NCBI RefSeq assembly: GCF_017589465.1
Contig: NZ_JAELYA010000001.1
Location: forward strand, 124,001-188,000
Direction: 5' to 3'
DNA: 64,000 bases
DNA from: Pseudomonas schmalbachii
GTDB taxonomy: Bacteria; Pseudomonadota; Gammaproteobacteria; Pseudomonadales; Pseudomonadaceae
This document shows positions 44,419-54,157 of this stretch, piece by piece (position 1 is the first letter of the stretch; every line of letters starts with the position of its first letter). The translations under genes and the position numbers were made by a program. The notes beneath the pieces were generated by a model that was not told the origin of the DNA, searched no databases, and worked only from the letters and a program-made list of their open reading frames with translations.

Positions 44419-44880
44419 ATGCTGCGCTTTGTTCGAGTTACAGCTGCTTCATTGACCTGCTTCGCCCTGCTGGGAGCAGCGGCGCTGCCCGCCTCCGCCG
44501 AGGACGGCAACATCATCATCAAGCGTGATGTCCAGCCACGAGTCGCCGTACGGGCGCCACTGGCTCCCGATCCCAACCCCACCCAGGTCAACGCCAACGT
44601 CGCTCCACAGGTCAACCGCATGCTGACCACCTCCGGCGTCAACGAACTGGGCGACGAAGAGTTCGCCAGCGTCACCAGCGGATCTGCCATGCAAGCCGCC
44701 ACCACTCCTGGCGGCAACCTGGACAGCCTGACTTCCCAGGTGAGCAACTCCACGACAACCGCCAATCTGGGCGGCAATTCCATGAGCGGCGGCGGCATGG
44801 GCAACCGCATCGCCAACACCGTCAACGACAGCGTGCAGCGCGGCCTGGCGCCGCTGCAGGCGATTGGTGGGGGGAGATAA
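44419..44880 (+). CDS. fapA: Fap amyloid system protein FapA
   Basis: A small periplasmic protein (153 residues) with a signal peptide (ASLTCFALLGAAALPASA) and the recognisable FapA stretch GNIIIKRDVQPRVAVRAPL, then PDPNPTQVN. It acts as chaperone/regulator of FapB and FapC fibrillation. The C-terminal half is Ser/Thr/Gly/Asn-rich. It has GGAAGAGGGA before the ATG and lies 2 bp before fapB. Confidence 0.85.
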   Translation: MLRFVRVTAASLTCFALLGAAALPASAEDGNIIIKRDVQPRVAVRAPLAPDPNPTQVNANVAPQVNRMLTTSGVNELGDEEFASVTSGSAMQAATTPGGNLDSLTSQVSNSTTTANLGGNSMSGGGMGNRIANTVNDSVQRGLAPLQAIGGGR

Positions 44881-44882
44881 GG

Positions 44883-45491
44883 ATGATCCGTCACTGGCTC
44901 CTGCTCCTTCTCATCGTTCCCCTTGTCGCGCTGGCCGATCACAACCACGGCCCCCAACAGGCCGTGCGGGTGCACGAGATCGACCGCAGCCTGCTCGATT
45001 CGAGCGGCATCGGCTACAACGGCGTGCTGTCGATCAACCAGGCCGCCGGCAGCTTCCAGCAGCAGAGCAATGCCCGCGCCCTTGCCATCGGCGAGACCGC
45101 CAGGGCGACCACTTCCCAGAAGCAGGAACTTGAAGTCCGCGGCGTAGACCGCTCGCTGGACGCAAGTTCGGAAATCCTCGGGCCGGCCTTTACCGGCGGC
45201 AACGGCGCGCTCGGTGTGAACCAGTCCGCAGGCGCTGCGACTCAGCAGGCCAACGCCATGAACATCAGCCTCAGTGCCGGACCGCAAGGTCTTGCGGACA
45301 GCGAGCTGGAACAGAGCGTGGCCTTCAAGCAGGACTCTGGCTCGGATGGATCGGCCATAGGGGCGCGGAGGGTCGTCACCGACGACCAGGCCTTTGCCGG
45401 CAGTAATGGCGTCGTGCAACTGAACCAGAGCGCAGGGGTGGGCAACCGTATGGCGAACACCCTGAACATCAGGATCGCGGACCGACCCTGA
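44883..45491 (+). CDS. fapB: minor amyloid subunit / nucleator FapB
   Basis: A 202-residue secreted protein with three imperfect amyloid repeats: NGVLSINQAAGSFQQQSNAR (about 45-65), NGALGVNQSAGAATQQANAM (about 107-127) and NGVVQLNQSAGVGNRMANTL (about 176-196). These are joined by polar linkers. The signal peptide is WLLLLLIVPLVALA. It is the minor fibre component and probable nucleator. No cysteines are present. Confidence 0.85.
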   Translation: MIRHWLLLLLIVPLVALADHNHGPQQAVRVHEIDRSLLDSSGIGYNGVLSINQAAGSFQQQSNARALAIGETARATTSQKQELEVRGVDRSLDASSEILGPAFTGGNGALGVNQSAGAATQQANAMNISLSAGPQGLADSELEQSVAFKQDSGSDGSAIGARRVVTDDQAFAGSNGVVQLNQSAGVGNRMANTLNIRIADRP

Positions 45492-45535
45492 TAACCCCTG
45501 AGAGGGGAAAAACCAAGCAGAGAGGAAAAAGAACC

Positions 45536-46369
45536 ATGAAAACCAAACTGCTGTTGACACCGTTGGCATTCGCCCTGGCCAGCGCAATTGCGGTCAGTGG
45601 CGCCTATGCCGATTCCACCTCCACAACGGATAGCACCCAGAATCTGACCGGAAACGCAATCAATTCGGAAGACGTCAGCAATACCGCCGATGCCGAGGGC
45701 AGCAGCGCGGAAGGTAACGTGGGCATCAACTCCGCAGCAGGTGCCGGCAACCAACAGGCCAATTCGGTAGCCCTGGCCAATGACGACGAAGCGCTGATAT
45801 TCGGCGCGACCGCAAATACCACATCCAACCAGACCATCGACGGGAACGATCCGGTCAATGCAGTCGTTGGCGACAACACCGCCACCTCGGGTGAAGTGAG
45901 TGGTTCGGGTAATGTCGGCGTGAACGTTGCGGCTGGATATCTGAACCAGCAAAACAACGCTCTGTCAGTTGCCAATACCACCACCAGCGGAACGTTTGAC
46001 CCGGAAGATCCGCCCCAGGGCGGAACCGCTTCTGCCACCAGCACCAGCAATCAGCTCCTCTCGGCACAGGTGGTCAACTTCGAATCCGCCATCCCGGACG
46101 GCGAAGAACCAGCAACCTTCACTCCGGGTCAGGCAGCTCCGGAACGGGAAGAATCCAGAAACGGCAACCTGGTAGCTGTACCTCAGCCTGAACTCGGCTC
46201 CCTTGCTTCCGTCAACTCGGCCACCGCAGGAGCGGTGTCCTCCGCGGGTAATGCCGGTGTGAACGTTGCCGCCGGTATCGTCAACCAACAAAGCAACTCG
46301 CTGGCAATCGCTTCGAACGCGAATGCAACAGCAGCGGCTGGCAATGGCGGCGGAGGCGGAGCTCCGTAA
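45536..46369 (+). CDS. fapC: major amyloid subunit FapC
   Basis: A 277-residue fibre protein. The signal peptide is LAFALASAIAVSGAYA. Three Asn/Gln/Ala-rich repeats are present: GNVGINSAAGAGNQQANSVA (about 59-79), GNVGVNVAAGYLNQQNNALS (about 124-144) and GNAGVNVAAGIVNQQSNSLA (about 236-256). The second linker contains a Pro/Glu-rich stretch. It has no cysteine; FapC proteins usually carry a C-terminal CxxC, and here the end is Gly-rich (NGGGGGAP). A terminator follows. Strong AGAGGAAAAAG ribosome site. Confidence 0.85.
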   Translation: MKTKLLLTPLAFALASAIAVSGAYADSTSTTDSTQNLTGNAINSEDVSNTADAEGSSAEGNVGINSAAGAGNQQANSVALANDDEALIFGATANTTSNQTIDGNDPVNAVVGDNTATSGEVSGSGNVGVNVAAGYLNQQNNALSVANTTTSGTFDPEDPPQGGTASATSTSNQLLSAQVVNFESAIPDGEEPATFTPGQAAPEREESRNGNLVAVPQPELGSLASVNSATAGAVSSAGNAGVNVAAGIVNQQSNSLAIASNANATAAAGNGGGGGAP

Positions 46370-46383
46370 TCCTTGCCCCCAAC

Positions 46384-46418
46384 GGGCTCCGGCCACGCCG
46401 GAGCCCTGTTTCTTTCCT
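46384..46418 (+). terminator. rho-independent terminator / attenuator after fapC
   Basis: GGGCTCCGGC-CAC-GCCGGAGCCC followed by TGTTTCTTTCCTT is a classic intrinsic terminator, 14 bp after the fapC stop. Partial read-through would give high fibre-subunit and low FapD/FapE expression. Confidence 0.85.
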
Positions 46419-46435
46419 TATGAGGAGATTTCCTC

Positions 46436-47116
46436 ATGCGTGGGCTGACAGCTTTCGTACTGCTCTGCCTGACGTTCTGGACCCAAGCTGCCGAAATTCC
46501 GGTCGTGGCGTTACCGGGTGGCGGCTACGCCTACAAGGAAGTGGAAAGTATCCGTGAGCGGAGATTCCGCAGCCTGATTCCGCAGAAGACCGATTTCAGC
46601 TGCGGGGCCGCATCGCTGGCGACCATTCTCCACCAGGCATATAGCCTGCAGGTGACCGAACAGATGGTCATCGAGGGGATGCTCAGCCATGCCGATCCGG
46701 AAACGGTGCGGACCAAGGGCTTCTCAATGCTCGACATGAAGCGCTATGTCGAGTCGATCGGACTGCGCGCCCGTGGATACCGGGTGTCCGATGCGCAGTT
46801 CCGCCGCCTGCAGATGCCGGTGATCGTGCTGCTGGATGTACGTGGCTACAAGCATTTCGTGGTCATGCAACGTACCCGCAACGACTGGGTGTACATCGGC
46901 GACCCGATCCTGGGGCACAAGCGCTACGCCTTCGAGGATTTCAAGAAAGGCTGGAACGGCATCGTCCTGGCCATCGTCGGACCGGGTTACGACCGTACGA
47001 ATGTCCTGCTCAGCCCGCCCGATCCATTGACGGCGCGAGACCGGATGAACGCCTTCCAACCGCTCCAGGATGCCCAGCTCATGGAGTTCGGCTTTATCCA
47101 GAGTGACTTCTTCTGA
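46436..47116 (+). CDS. fapD: C39-type cysteine peptidase FapD
   Basis: A 226-residue periplasmic peptidase of the C39 (bacteriocin-processing) family, with a signal peptide (LTAFVLLCLTFWTQAA). The active-site Cys is in KTDFSCGAASLATILHQAY, the His is in RGYKHFVVMQ and the Asp is in YIGDPILG. It is required for processing or secretion in known Fap systems. It starts 17 bp after the fapC terminator with GAGGAGA upstream. Confidence 0.88.
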   Translation: MRGLTAFVLLCLTFWTQAAEIPVVALPGGGYAYKEVESIRERRFRSLIPQKTDFSCGAASLATILHQAYSLQVTEQMVIEGMLSHADPETVRTKGFSMLDMKRYVESIGLRARGYRVSDAQFRRLQMPVIVLLDVRGYKHFVVMQRTRNDWVYIGDPILGHKRYAFEDFKKGWNGIVLAIVGPGYDRTNVLLSPPDPLTARDRMNAFQPLQDAQLMEFGFIQSDFF

Positions 47117-47143
47117 TGGGAGGGGATGTCCCGGGAGGATGTT

Positions 47144-47857
47144 ATGAAGATGCGGCAATGGTTGATCACAGGTCTGCTGGCAGCGGCCTTCCCCGTACAG
47201 GGCGAGTTGCTCAAGCCCATCGAGCTGACGGACGCGCAACTGGAGCAGTTGCGCGGACGCTTCGTCATGCCGGGACGCATCATCAGCTTCGGCGTGATCA
47301 TGAGCAGCACCTGGCAAGCCGCCAACGGACAGGTGCTCGGCGGGCAGGTCAGCATGCAGATGCAGCAGGGCATGGCGATGCCGGTGTTCAACGTGTCCCT
47401 TTCCAGCAACGGCGGGCGCGGTTCGTTAGCGGCCGGCAGCGGGCAAGTGATCGGCGGCAGCGGCCTTGGCCAGGTCCAGGGGGTTTCGCAAAGCGCGCGC
47501 TCGGCAGGTGATTTCAATGTGACCCATAACGGCGTGAACATCGATGTTCGCGAGAGCTCGCAACTGGGCAGGCAACCGCACGGCAGCACCACGCTGGATA
47601 CCAGCGTACGCACCAGCAGCCTCGGCGAGGTCCGTGTCGAACCGGCGGGCGGAGGTGTGCAAATGTCGATCCAGGCAGCCGGACAAGGCAGCAGCATGCA
47701 GCGGATCGGCGGCGGTAGCCTCATTCAGAGCGCCGACATCATCAGCTCGCGCAACAACGTCGAGAACCTCACCCAACTGAATGTGGTGATGAGTGACGGC
47801 GGTCCGTCGGTTAACGGTCTGAATTCGGCGATGCCGCTGGTACGCCCGGGTATGTGA
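47144..47857 (+). CDS. fapE: Fap system protein FapE
   Basis: A 237-residue secreted protein (signal WLITGLLAAAFPVQG). Characteristic region: LRGRFVMPGRIISFGVIMSS, then long Gly/Ser/Asn/Gln-rich beta-prone segments. FapE is a minor extracellular component of the fibre. The start is ATG 47144, with GGGAGG 7 nt upstream. In known operons fapF follows; here the next gene is a convergent regulator only 27 bp away, so fapF is missing. Confidence 0.82.
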   Translation: MKMRQWLITGLLAAAFPVQGELLKPIELTDAQLEQLRGRFVMPGRIISFGVIMSSTWQAANGQVLGGQVSMQMQQGMAMPVFNVSLSSNGGRGSLAAGSGQVIGGSGLGQVQGVSQSARSAGDFNVTHNGVNIDVRESSQLGRQPHGSTTLDTSVRTSSLGEVRVEPAGGGVQMSIQAAGQGSSMQRIGGGSLIQSADIISSRNNVENLTQLNVVMSDGGPSVNGLNSAMPLVRPGM

Positions 47858-47884
47858 GAGGTTACCCGTCCCCATCCGCAGGCC

Positions 47885-49225
<1,341 letters not shown>

Positions 49226-49306
49226 GTCCGATCCCCGCGTCAATTGACCCATCTCCATCAACTGCCGCACGCGTCAACGGAACAGAGGCATAGCGTATCA
49301 ACCTTT

Positions 49307-49329
49307 GGAATGCGCATTAGAAGCATTCC
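49307..49329. promoter_or_regulatory. inverted repeat upstream of the sigma-54 regulator
   Basis: GGAATGC and GCATTCC across 9 bp, overlapping the perfect palindrome AATGCGCATT (49309-49318). It lies about 80 bp before the regulator start in the 310-bp divergent region and is a candidate operator. Confidence 0.35.
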
Positions 49330-49414
49330 TCATAGGTGCCAGGCCCCGATGTCATGAGGCCGGCCGGGTTCCGCAAAACCCAGGGCGAATGCAAGGTTGG
49401 ACCCGATCAGCAGG

Positions 49415-49492
49415 TGTCAGATTCAACCGCTCGGGAAAACTGATGAAAAATCTGACAGCAACTTCGTGAAATTCTGACATAGCAGTCAGACA
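49415..49492. promoter_or_regulatory. cluster of TGTCAGA / TCTGACA sites upstream of the autotransporter
   Basis: Four copies lie within 78 bp: TGTCAGAT (49415), ATCTGACA (49450), TTCTGACAT (49472) and GTCAGACA (49485). The second and third are direct copies 22 bp apart, about two helical turns. The cluster ends 43 bp before the autotransporter ATG. It looks like a multi-site regulator-binding region. Confidence 0.4.
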
Positions 49493-49535
49493 TTTCTTTC
49501 CAGACTCGCCGCATCCCACTTTTGAGGCGGCGATC

Positions 49536-52500
49536 ATGAAATCCCTTCGACACGACTGGCTGTTGTTCCCCAACCTGCGCCGGTCGAGACTGGCCCATGC
49601 CATAGGTCTGTTGCTGGCCGGGCTCGGCGGCTCCTTCGAGGTGGATGCCGATACCGATGTCGCGACTATGGGCGGCTCCGGCATTGCCGACGACGGCACC
49701 TACTCCGGCCAGGTCATCAAGCTGAAAGCCGCGAACACGACCGGCGTCCTCGCGGGAGCCGGCAAGAACATCCGGCTCGACGCCTGGAGCATCGAAAGCG
49801 GTGCCGTCAATGCCGCCCAGGCCAAGGATCAGGTTGGATTGCACGCAGAGAACGGCGGCCAAATCGCCGCCAGCGGCAGCAGCGTGGTTCTTGAGCCCAG
49901 GACCGGCGCCGGAGCAGTAGTCACCGCCAGCGACATGACCGGCGTGCTCGTCGAATCCGGCGGTTCCGTCTCCCTGACCGACACCGACGTGCTGGTGGGC
50001 GGTAATGTCAAGGGCAACAACAACCGCGGAGTGGTCGTGACCGGAGATGGCTCCGCCTTCGACATGAGCGGCGGTTCGATCGGCACCACATCCTGGGGCG
50101 CCATCGGCCTGTCGGTCGAAAATGGCGGGCAGGCCACGCTGAGCAACGGCACCAGCATCGCCACCAGCGGCGCACGCAGCACCGCGACCGCCGGCAGCCA
50201 TGGCCTGCGAGTAACCGGCGCGGGCAGCTCGCTCACTGGCGACAGCATCAGCGTGACCACCACTGGCACCTCCGCCTATGGCGTGCGAGTCGACGATGGC
50301 GCCCGCGTCGACCTCACCGATTCCAGTGTTGCTACTAGCAACAGCTACGGTCATGGCGTACTGGCGGACAACGGCTCCGTCGAGATCACGGGCGGCACCA
50401 TCACTACCACCGGCAAGGGATCGGTCGGCGCCTGGGCGCGCAATGGCGCAAGCATCGTGCTGAAGGACGGCACCACCGTACAGACCAGCGGCGCCGCCCT
50501 CTCGACAGCTAGCCCGCTCGACAACGAGAAGACGCTGAGCCTCAGCCATGGCCTGCTGGCCACAGGCGGCGAAATCGATGCCAATGGCATCTCGCTGCTG
50601 ATCGGCGGCGCCAGCGCCAGCGCGGCCCGTGCCGAGGACGGCGGCAAGATCACGCTGACCGGCAGCACGGTCGAGGTCAGCAGCGCCGCGACCAGCACGA
50701 CGACCACCGCCATCCTGCATGCCTTGGCCAACAGCCAGATCGTGGGCTCGAAACTGACGATGACCACCACCGGCGCCAACATTGGTGGCGCTCGCGCGGA
50801 AGGCAGCGGCGCCAGCGTTGAACTAAGCGACAGCACGGTCAACGTCAGCGGGGGCGGCAGTATCGCCAACCCCGCCGCCGCGGCGCGCGCCATGGCCGGC
50901 GGCTCCGTGGCAATCGATGGCTCGTCACTGTCGGCAACCGGGCTCTATGGCCATGGCGTGTCCATCGAAGGCATCGGCTCCCATGGCAGCATCTCCGGCT
51001 CCAGCATCAGCGTCGGCGGCAACCGCGCAATTGGTATCAACGTTACCGGGGGCGCCACTGGCGAGGTGAGCGAATCCAGCATCCTCGTCGACCAGGCGCC
51101 TGGCGCGATTGGTCCCTGGGCTCCCGGAGCACTGGTAGATGGCACAGGTTCCCGACTGGGCCTGACCGGCAGCCACGTGCATACCACGCAGAAATCCAGC
51201 TACGGCGTTCAGGCAACGAACGGAGCGTCGCTCGGCATGAGCAAGGGCTCGGTCACCACCGACGGCAACTATTCGGCGGCGATCACCGCAGCGAACTCGA
51301 CCGCTACCGTCGATAACGTGAGCGTCACCACCCATGGCAACGACAACGCCATGGGCATCCTGGCTGACACAGGAGCCACGGTGACGGTCACCGGCGGCAC
51401 GGTGACCACTACCGGCGATGGCTCGCCCGTGGCCAGCAACCTGACCTTCCCCCACGGCCTGGCATCGCGTAACGCCGGCGCACTGCTGACCGCCACCGGC
51501 ACCAGCGTGACGACCACCGGCAAACAGGCCTACGGCGCGGCGGTCGACGATGGCGGCAGCATGGTGCTGAACAACCTTTCGATTCGGACCGAGGGCGACT
51601 ATTCGCGCGGACTCTATGCCGGTATCGGCGAGGCCAAGCCTGGCGTAGTCAGCCTAAAGGCGAACAACATCACCGTGGAAACCCTCGGCGACCAGGCTGC
51701 CGGCGCGTTCACCAGCCGGAAATACAAGGATGAAACCGCGAATCTCGACTTGGTCCAGTCCACCATCCGCACCCACGGCCAGCAGTCCCACGGCCTGCAA
51801 TCCGAGACCGGCGCCGCGTTGACGGCCACCGGCAGCGTAGTGACGACGAGCGGCGAAGGCGCCCTTGGCGCATTCGCCAACGACACCGCCAGCATCGGCC
51901 TGGATACCGTGGGCATCGCCACTTCCGGCGCCTCGGCGCATGGCATCGTGGCCCGCAATGGCGGCAGTGTCAGCGGCCAGGGCGTGGTTTCGGAAAGCAG
52001 CGGCGCCCAGTCCGCCGCCCTGTATGTACAGGGAACCGATGCAGCAGCCGGCACAGTCACCCTTCAGGACAGCGTGCTGCACAACCAGGATGGCGCCACC
52101 ATCGCCGTGGCAGGGGTTGGCGATGTCGACCTCAGCCGGACGATCGCCAGCGGCAGCGGGCAATGGCTGAACGTCGACAATACGGCGCTGAGCGATGCGG
52201 CTAGCGTGCCCGACTTCGGCACCGGCCAATGGCAAGGTATCGGCCAGTCCGTCGCGGCCGTCGGACGGGCGACAGTCGATCTGTCCAACTCCGTGGTCGT
52301 CGGCTCGGCGAATACCGCAGCCGGCAGCTCCTCGGACGTGACGATGCGCGATACCAGCATCTGGAATCTCACCGGCGACTCCAACCTGAGCACCCTGCGC
52401 AACCAGCAGAGCCTGATCGACTTCAGCACTCCGGCCGCGGGCAAGTACAAACAACTGCGCGTCGGCAACTACCAGGGCGATAACGGTACCGTGGCGCTGA

Positions 52501-53906
52501 ATACCTACCTTTATACCGACGACTCGCCATCCGACCAGCTGGTGATCGACGGCGGCACCGCAGGCGGCAATACCAACCTGCAGATCAAAAACGCTGCCGG
52601 CCCGGGGGCGCTGACCACCGGCAACGGCATCAAGGTGGTCGATGCCGTCAACGGCGGCACCACCGATGCCGCGGCATTCCGCCTGCTCAGCCGGGTCAAG
52701 GCCGGTCCCTACCAGTACACGCTGAACCGTTCCAGCCTGGACGACAGCAATCCCGAAGCCTGGTATCTGCGCTCGACCAAGGTTACCGGCAGCACGGGAG
52801 GCGGAGATGACCCGGAGCCCCCGACCACTCCGAGTACCTCGGCCGCCCCTACTGCCCCCGGGGCGCAGGAACCGGTTTCTCCCCTGGCGATGCCAGTTCA
52901 GGTGCCCAACTACCGCGCCGAAACCTCGCTGTACAGCGCGATTCCGGCAATGGCGCTGAACTACAGCCGGGCCATGGTGGACACCCTGCATGAACGGGTC
53001 GGCGAGGAACGGCGCCTGTCTACCGAACCGCTGCCCAGCGAAGAACGGGAAACCTACGGTCCTTCGCTCGGCTGGGGCCGGGTGATCTACCGCAAGGGCG
53101 ACGACTCGCTGCCCGGCGGCGCCCGGTACGACTACCGGGTGCATGCCTTCCAGGTCGGCGTCGACCTGTATCGCCATGAAGATACCGATGGCAGCACCGA
53201 CCAGGCGGGCCTGTCGTTCTCCTCGGGCAAGCTGAGCGGCAGCGTCGATCACGAGGATGGCCGCAATACCGGCGACGACTCTCTGCGCGCCACCGGTATC
53301 GGCGGCTACTGGACGCACTTCGGTCCGGACGGCTGGTATCTGGATGGCGTGCTCCAGTTCAATCGCTTCGATATCGAAGCCAATCCCAGCGAAATGCCGA
53401 AACTGAAGACCAAGGGTCGTGGCGTCACCGCTTCCCTGGAAGCCGGCCGACCGTTCAGGATCGACGACGATGAGAAGGACAAGGACGTCTATATCGAGCC
53501 GCAGGCGCAGATCATCGCCAGCAAGCTGAAGATCGACGACGCCCGCGACGAAGCCGCCGACGTGCGCTTCGAGGACGTCGACTCGCTGACCGGGCGCCTG
53601 GGCGTGCGCATCGACCGGGACATGTTCCGCACCGACGACAAGGGCAAGACGCTGCGGACCAACGCCTGGGTGCGCCCGAGCGTGTGGCACGAGTTCAGGG
53701 GCAAGGCCCGGACCGAGTTCTCCTCGGCCGACGGCTACATTCCGTTCGGCACCGAGATGAGCGGCACCTGGGGCGAGCTCAACGCCGGCATCGACTATCA
53801 GGTCAGCGAGCGCACCACCCTCACCGGATCGCTCGGCTATCAGAAGGCCTTTGGCGATGACAGCCGCAGCTATGAAGGCATGCTCGGGGTCAAGGTGAAC
53901 TTCTGA
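49536..53906 (+). CDS. large autotransporter (type Va) with repetitive beta-helix passenger
   Basis: A 1456-residue outer-membrane protein. After an N-terminal signal (AHAIGLLLAGLGG) the passenger, to about residue 1090, is made of degenerate beta-helix repeats rich in TTTGxxSxGAxAxNG (e.g. VTTTGDGSPVASN). A Pro-rich spacer follows (DPEPPTTPSTSAAPTAPGAQ). The AT beta-domain runs from about residue 1170 (YGPSLGWGRVIYRKG) and ends in VKVNF. No protease motif is seen, so adhesin or biofilm functions are more likely. It is divergent from the sigma-54 regulator. Confidence 0.92.
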   Translation: MKSLRHDWLLFPNLRRSRLAHAIGLLLAGLGGSFEVDADTDVATMGGSGIADDGTYSGQVIKLKAANTTGVLAGAGKNIRLDAWSIESGAVNAAQAKDQVGLHAENGGQIAASGSSVVLEPRTGAGAVVTASDMTGVLVESGGSVSLTDTDVLVGGNVKGNNNRGVVVTGDGSAFDMSGGSIGTTSWGAIGLSVENGGQATLSNGTSIATSGARSTATAGSHGLRVTGAGSSLTGDSISVTTTGTSAYGVRVDDGARVDLTDSSVATSNSYGHGVLADNGSVEITGGTITTTGKGSVGAWARNGASIVLKDGTTVQTSGAALSTASPLDNEKTLSLSHGLLATGGEIDANGISLLIGGASASAARAEDGGKITLTGSTVEVSSAATSTTTTAILHALANSQIVGSKLTMTTTGANIGGARAEGSGASVELSDSTVNVSGGGSIANPAAAARAMAGGSVAIDGSSLSATGLYGHGVSIEGIGSHGSISGSSISVGGNRAIGINVTGGATGEVSESSILVDQAPGAIGPWAPGALVDGTGSRLGLTGSHVHTTQKSSYGVQATNGASLGMSKGSVTTDGNYSAAITAANSTATVDNVSVTTHGNDNAMGILADTGATVTVTGGTVTTTGDGSPVASNLTFPHGLASRNAGALLTATGTSVTTTGKQAYGAAVDDGGSMVLNNLSIRTEGDYSRGLYAGIGEAKPGVVSLKANNITVETLGDQAAGAFTSRKYKDETANLDLVQSTIRTHGQQSHGLQSETGAALTATGSVVTTSGEGALGAFANDTASIGLDTVGIATSGASAHGIVARNGGSVSGQGVVSESSGAQSAALYVQGTDAAAGTVTLQDSVLHNQDGATIAVAGVGDVDLSRTIASGSGQWLNVDNTALSDAASVPDFGTGQWQGIGQSVAAVGRATVDLSNSVVVGSANTAAGSSSDVTMRDTSIWNLTGDSNLSTLRNQQSLIDFSTPAAGKYKQLRVGNYQGDNGTVALNTYLYTDDSPSDQLVIDGGTAGGNTNLQIKNAAGPGALTTGNGIKVVDAVNGGTTDAAAFRLLSRVKAGPYQYTLNRSSLDDSNPEAWYLRSTKVTGSTGGGDDPEPPTTPSTSAAPTAPGAQEPVSPLAMPVQVPNYRAETSLYSAIPAMALNYSRAMVDTLHERVGEERRLSTEPLPSEERETYGPSLGWGRVIYRKGDDSLPGGARYDYRVHAFQVGVDLYRHEDTDGSTDQAGLSFSSGKLSGSVDHEDGRNTGDDSLRATGIGGYWTHFGPDGWYLDGVLQFNRFDIEANPSEMPKLKTKGRGVTASLEAGRPFRIDDDEKDKDVYIEPQAQIIASKLKIDDARDEAADVRFEDVDSLTGRLGVRIDRDMFRTDDKGKTLRTNAWVRPSVWHEFRGKARTEFSSADGYIPFGTEMSGTWGELNAGIDYQVSERTTLTGSLGYQKAFGDDSRSYEGMLGVKVNF

Positions 53907-53937
53907 GCCGCCGGTTGGGCGGGCTGCAATGCCCACC

Positions 53938-54010
53938 GTAGGTTGGCGCTGAGCAACGCGAAGCCCAACATCGCCATCGTTGGGCTTCACTGCGTTCAGC
54001 ACCAACCTAC
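53938..54010. repeat. inverted repeat, GTAGGTTGGCGCTGA family, second copy
   Basis: Same design as 42990-43071 (GTAGGTTGGCGCTGA ... AAGCCCAAC / GTTGGGCTT ... CAACCTAC), placed just after the autotransporter gene. Confidence 0.75.
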
Positions 54011-54030
54011 GCGGGCTCTGGCCCAGTCCC

Positions 54031-54051
54031 GTAGGGCGGGTGCAACCCGCC
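54031..54051. repeat. single copy of the GTAGGGCGGGTGCAACCCGCC repeat
   Basis: Half of the repeat pair found at 62935-62991. It contains its own small palindrome (GGCGGGT-GCA-ACCCGCC). Confidence 0.65.
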
Positions 54052-54069
54052 ACAAGCCGACGCTGGAAC

Positions 54070-54095
54070 AAAAAAAACCGGGCCACAAGGCCCGG
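54070..54095 (-). terminator. intrinsic terminator of the alcohol dehydrogenase transcript
   Basis: On the minus strand a CCGGGCC-TTGT-GGCCCGG hairpin is followed by eight T (plus-strand A-run at 54070-54077). It lies 60 bp past the dehydrogenase stop. Confidence 0.88.
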
Positions 54096-54157
54096 CAAAG
54101 TGCCAACCAGCAAACGAATTAATCAGGCCCGCGGCATCAACCGGTCGGATGGCATGG

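Noticed and set aside
52801-52910. Possible frameshift or fusion point in the autotransporter at the Pro-rich segment
   Set aside because: The frame is continuous, and a Pro-rich spacer between passenger and barrel is normal in autotransporters.
51654-54113. An 819-codon minus-strand frame opposite the autotransporter
   Set aside because: Antisense to a clear passenger/beta-domain gene; composition explained by repeated codons on the other strand.
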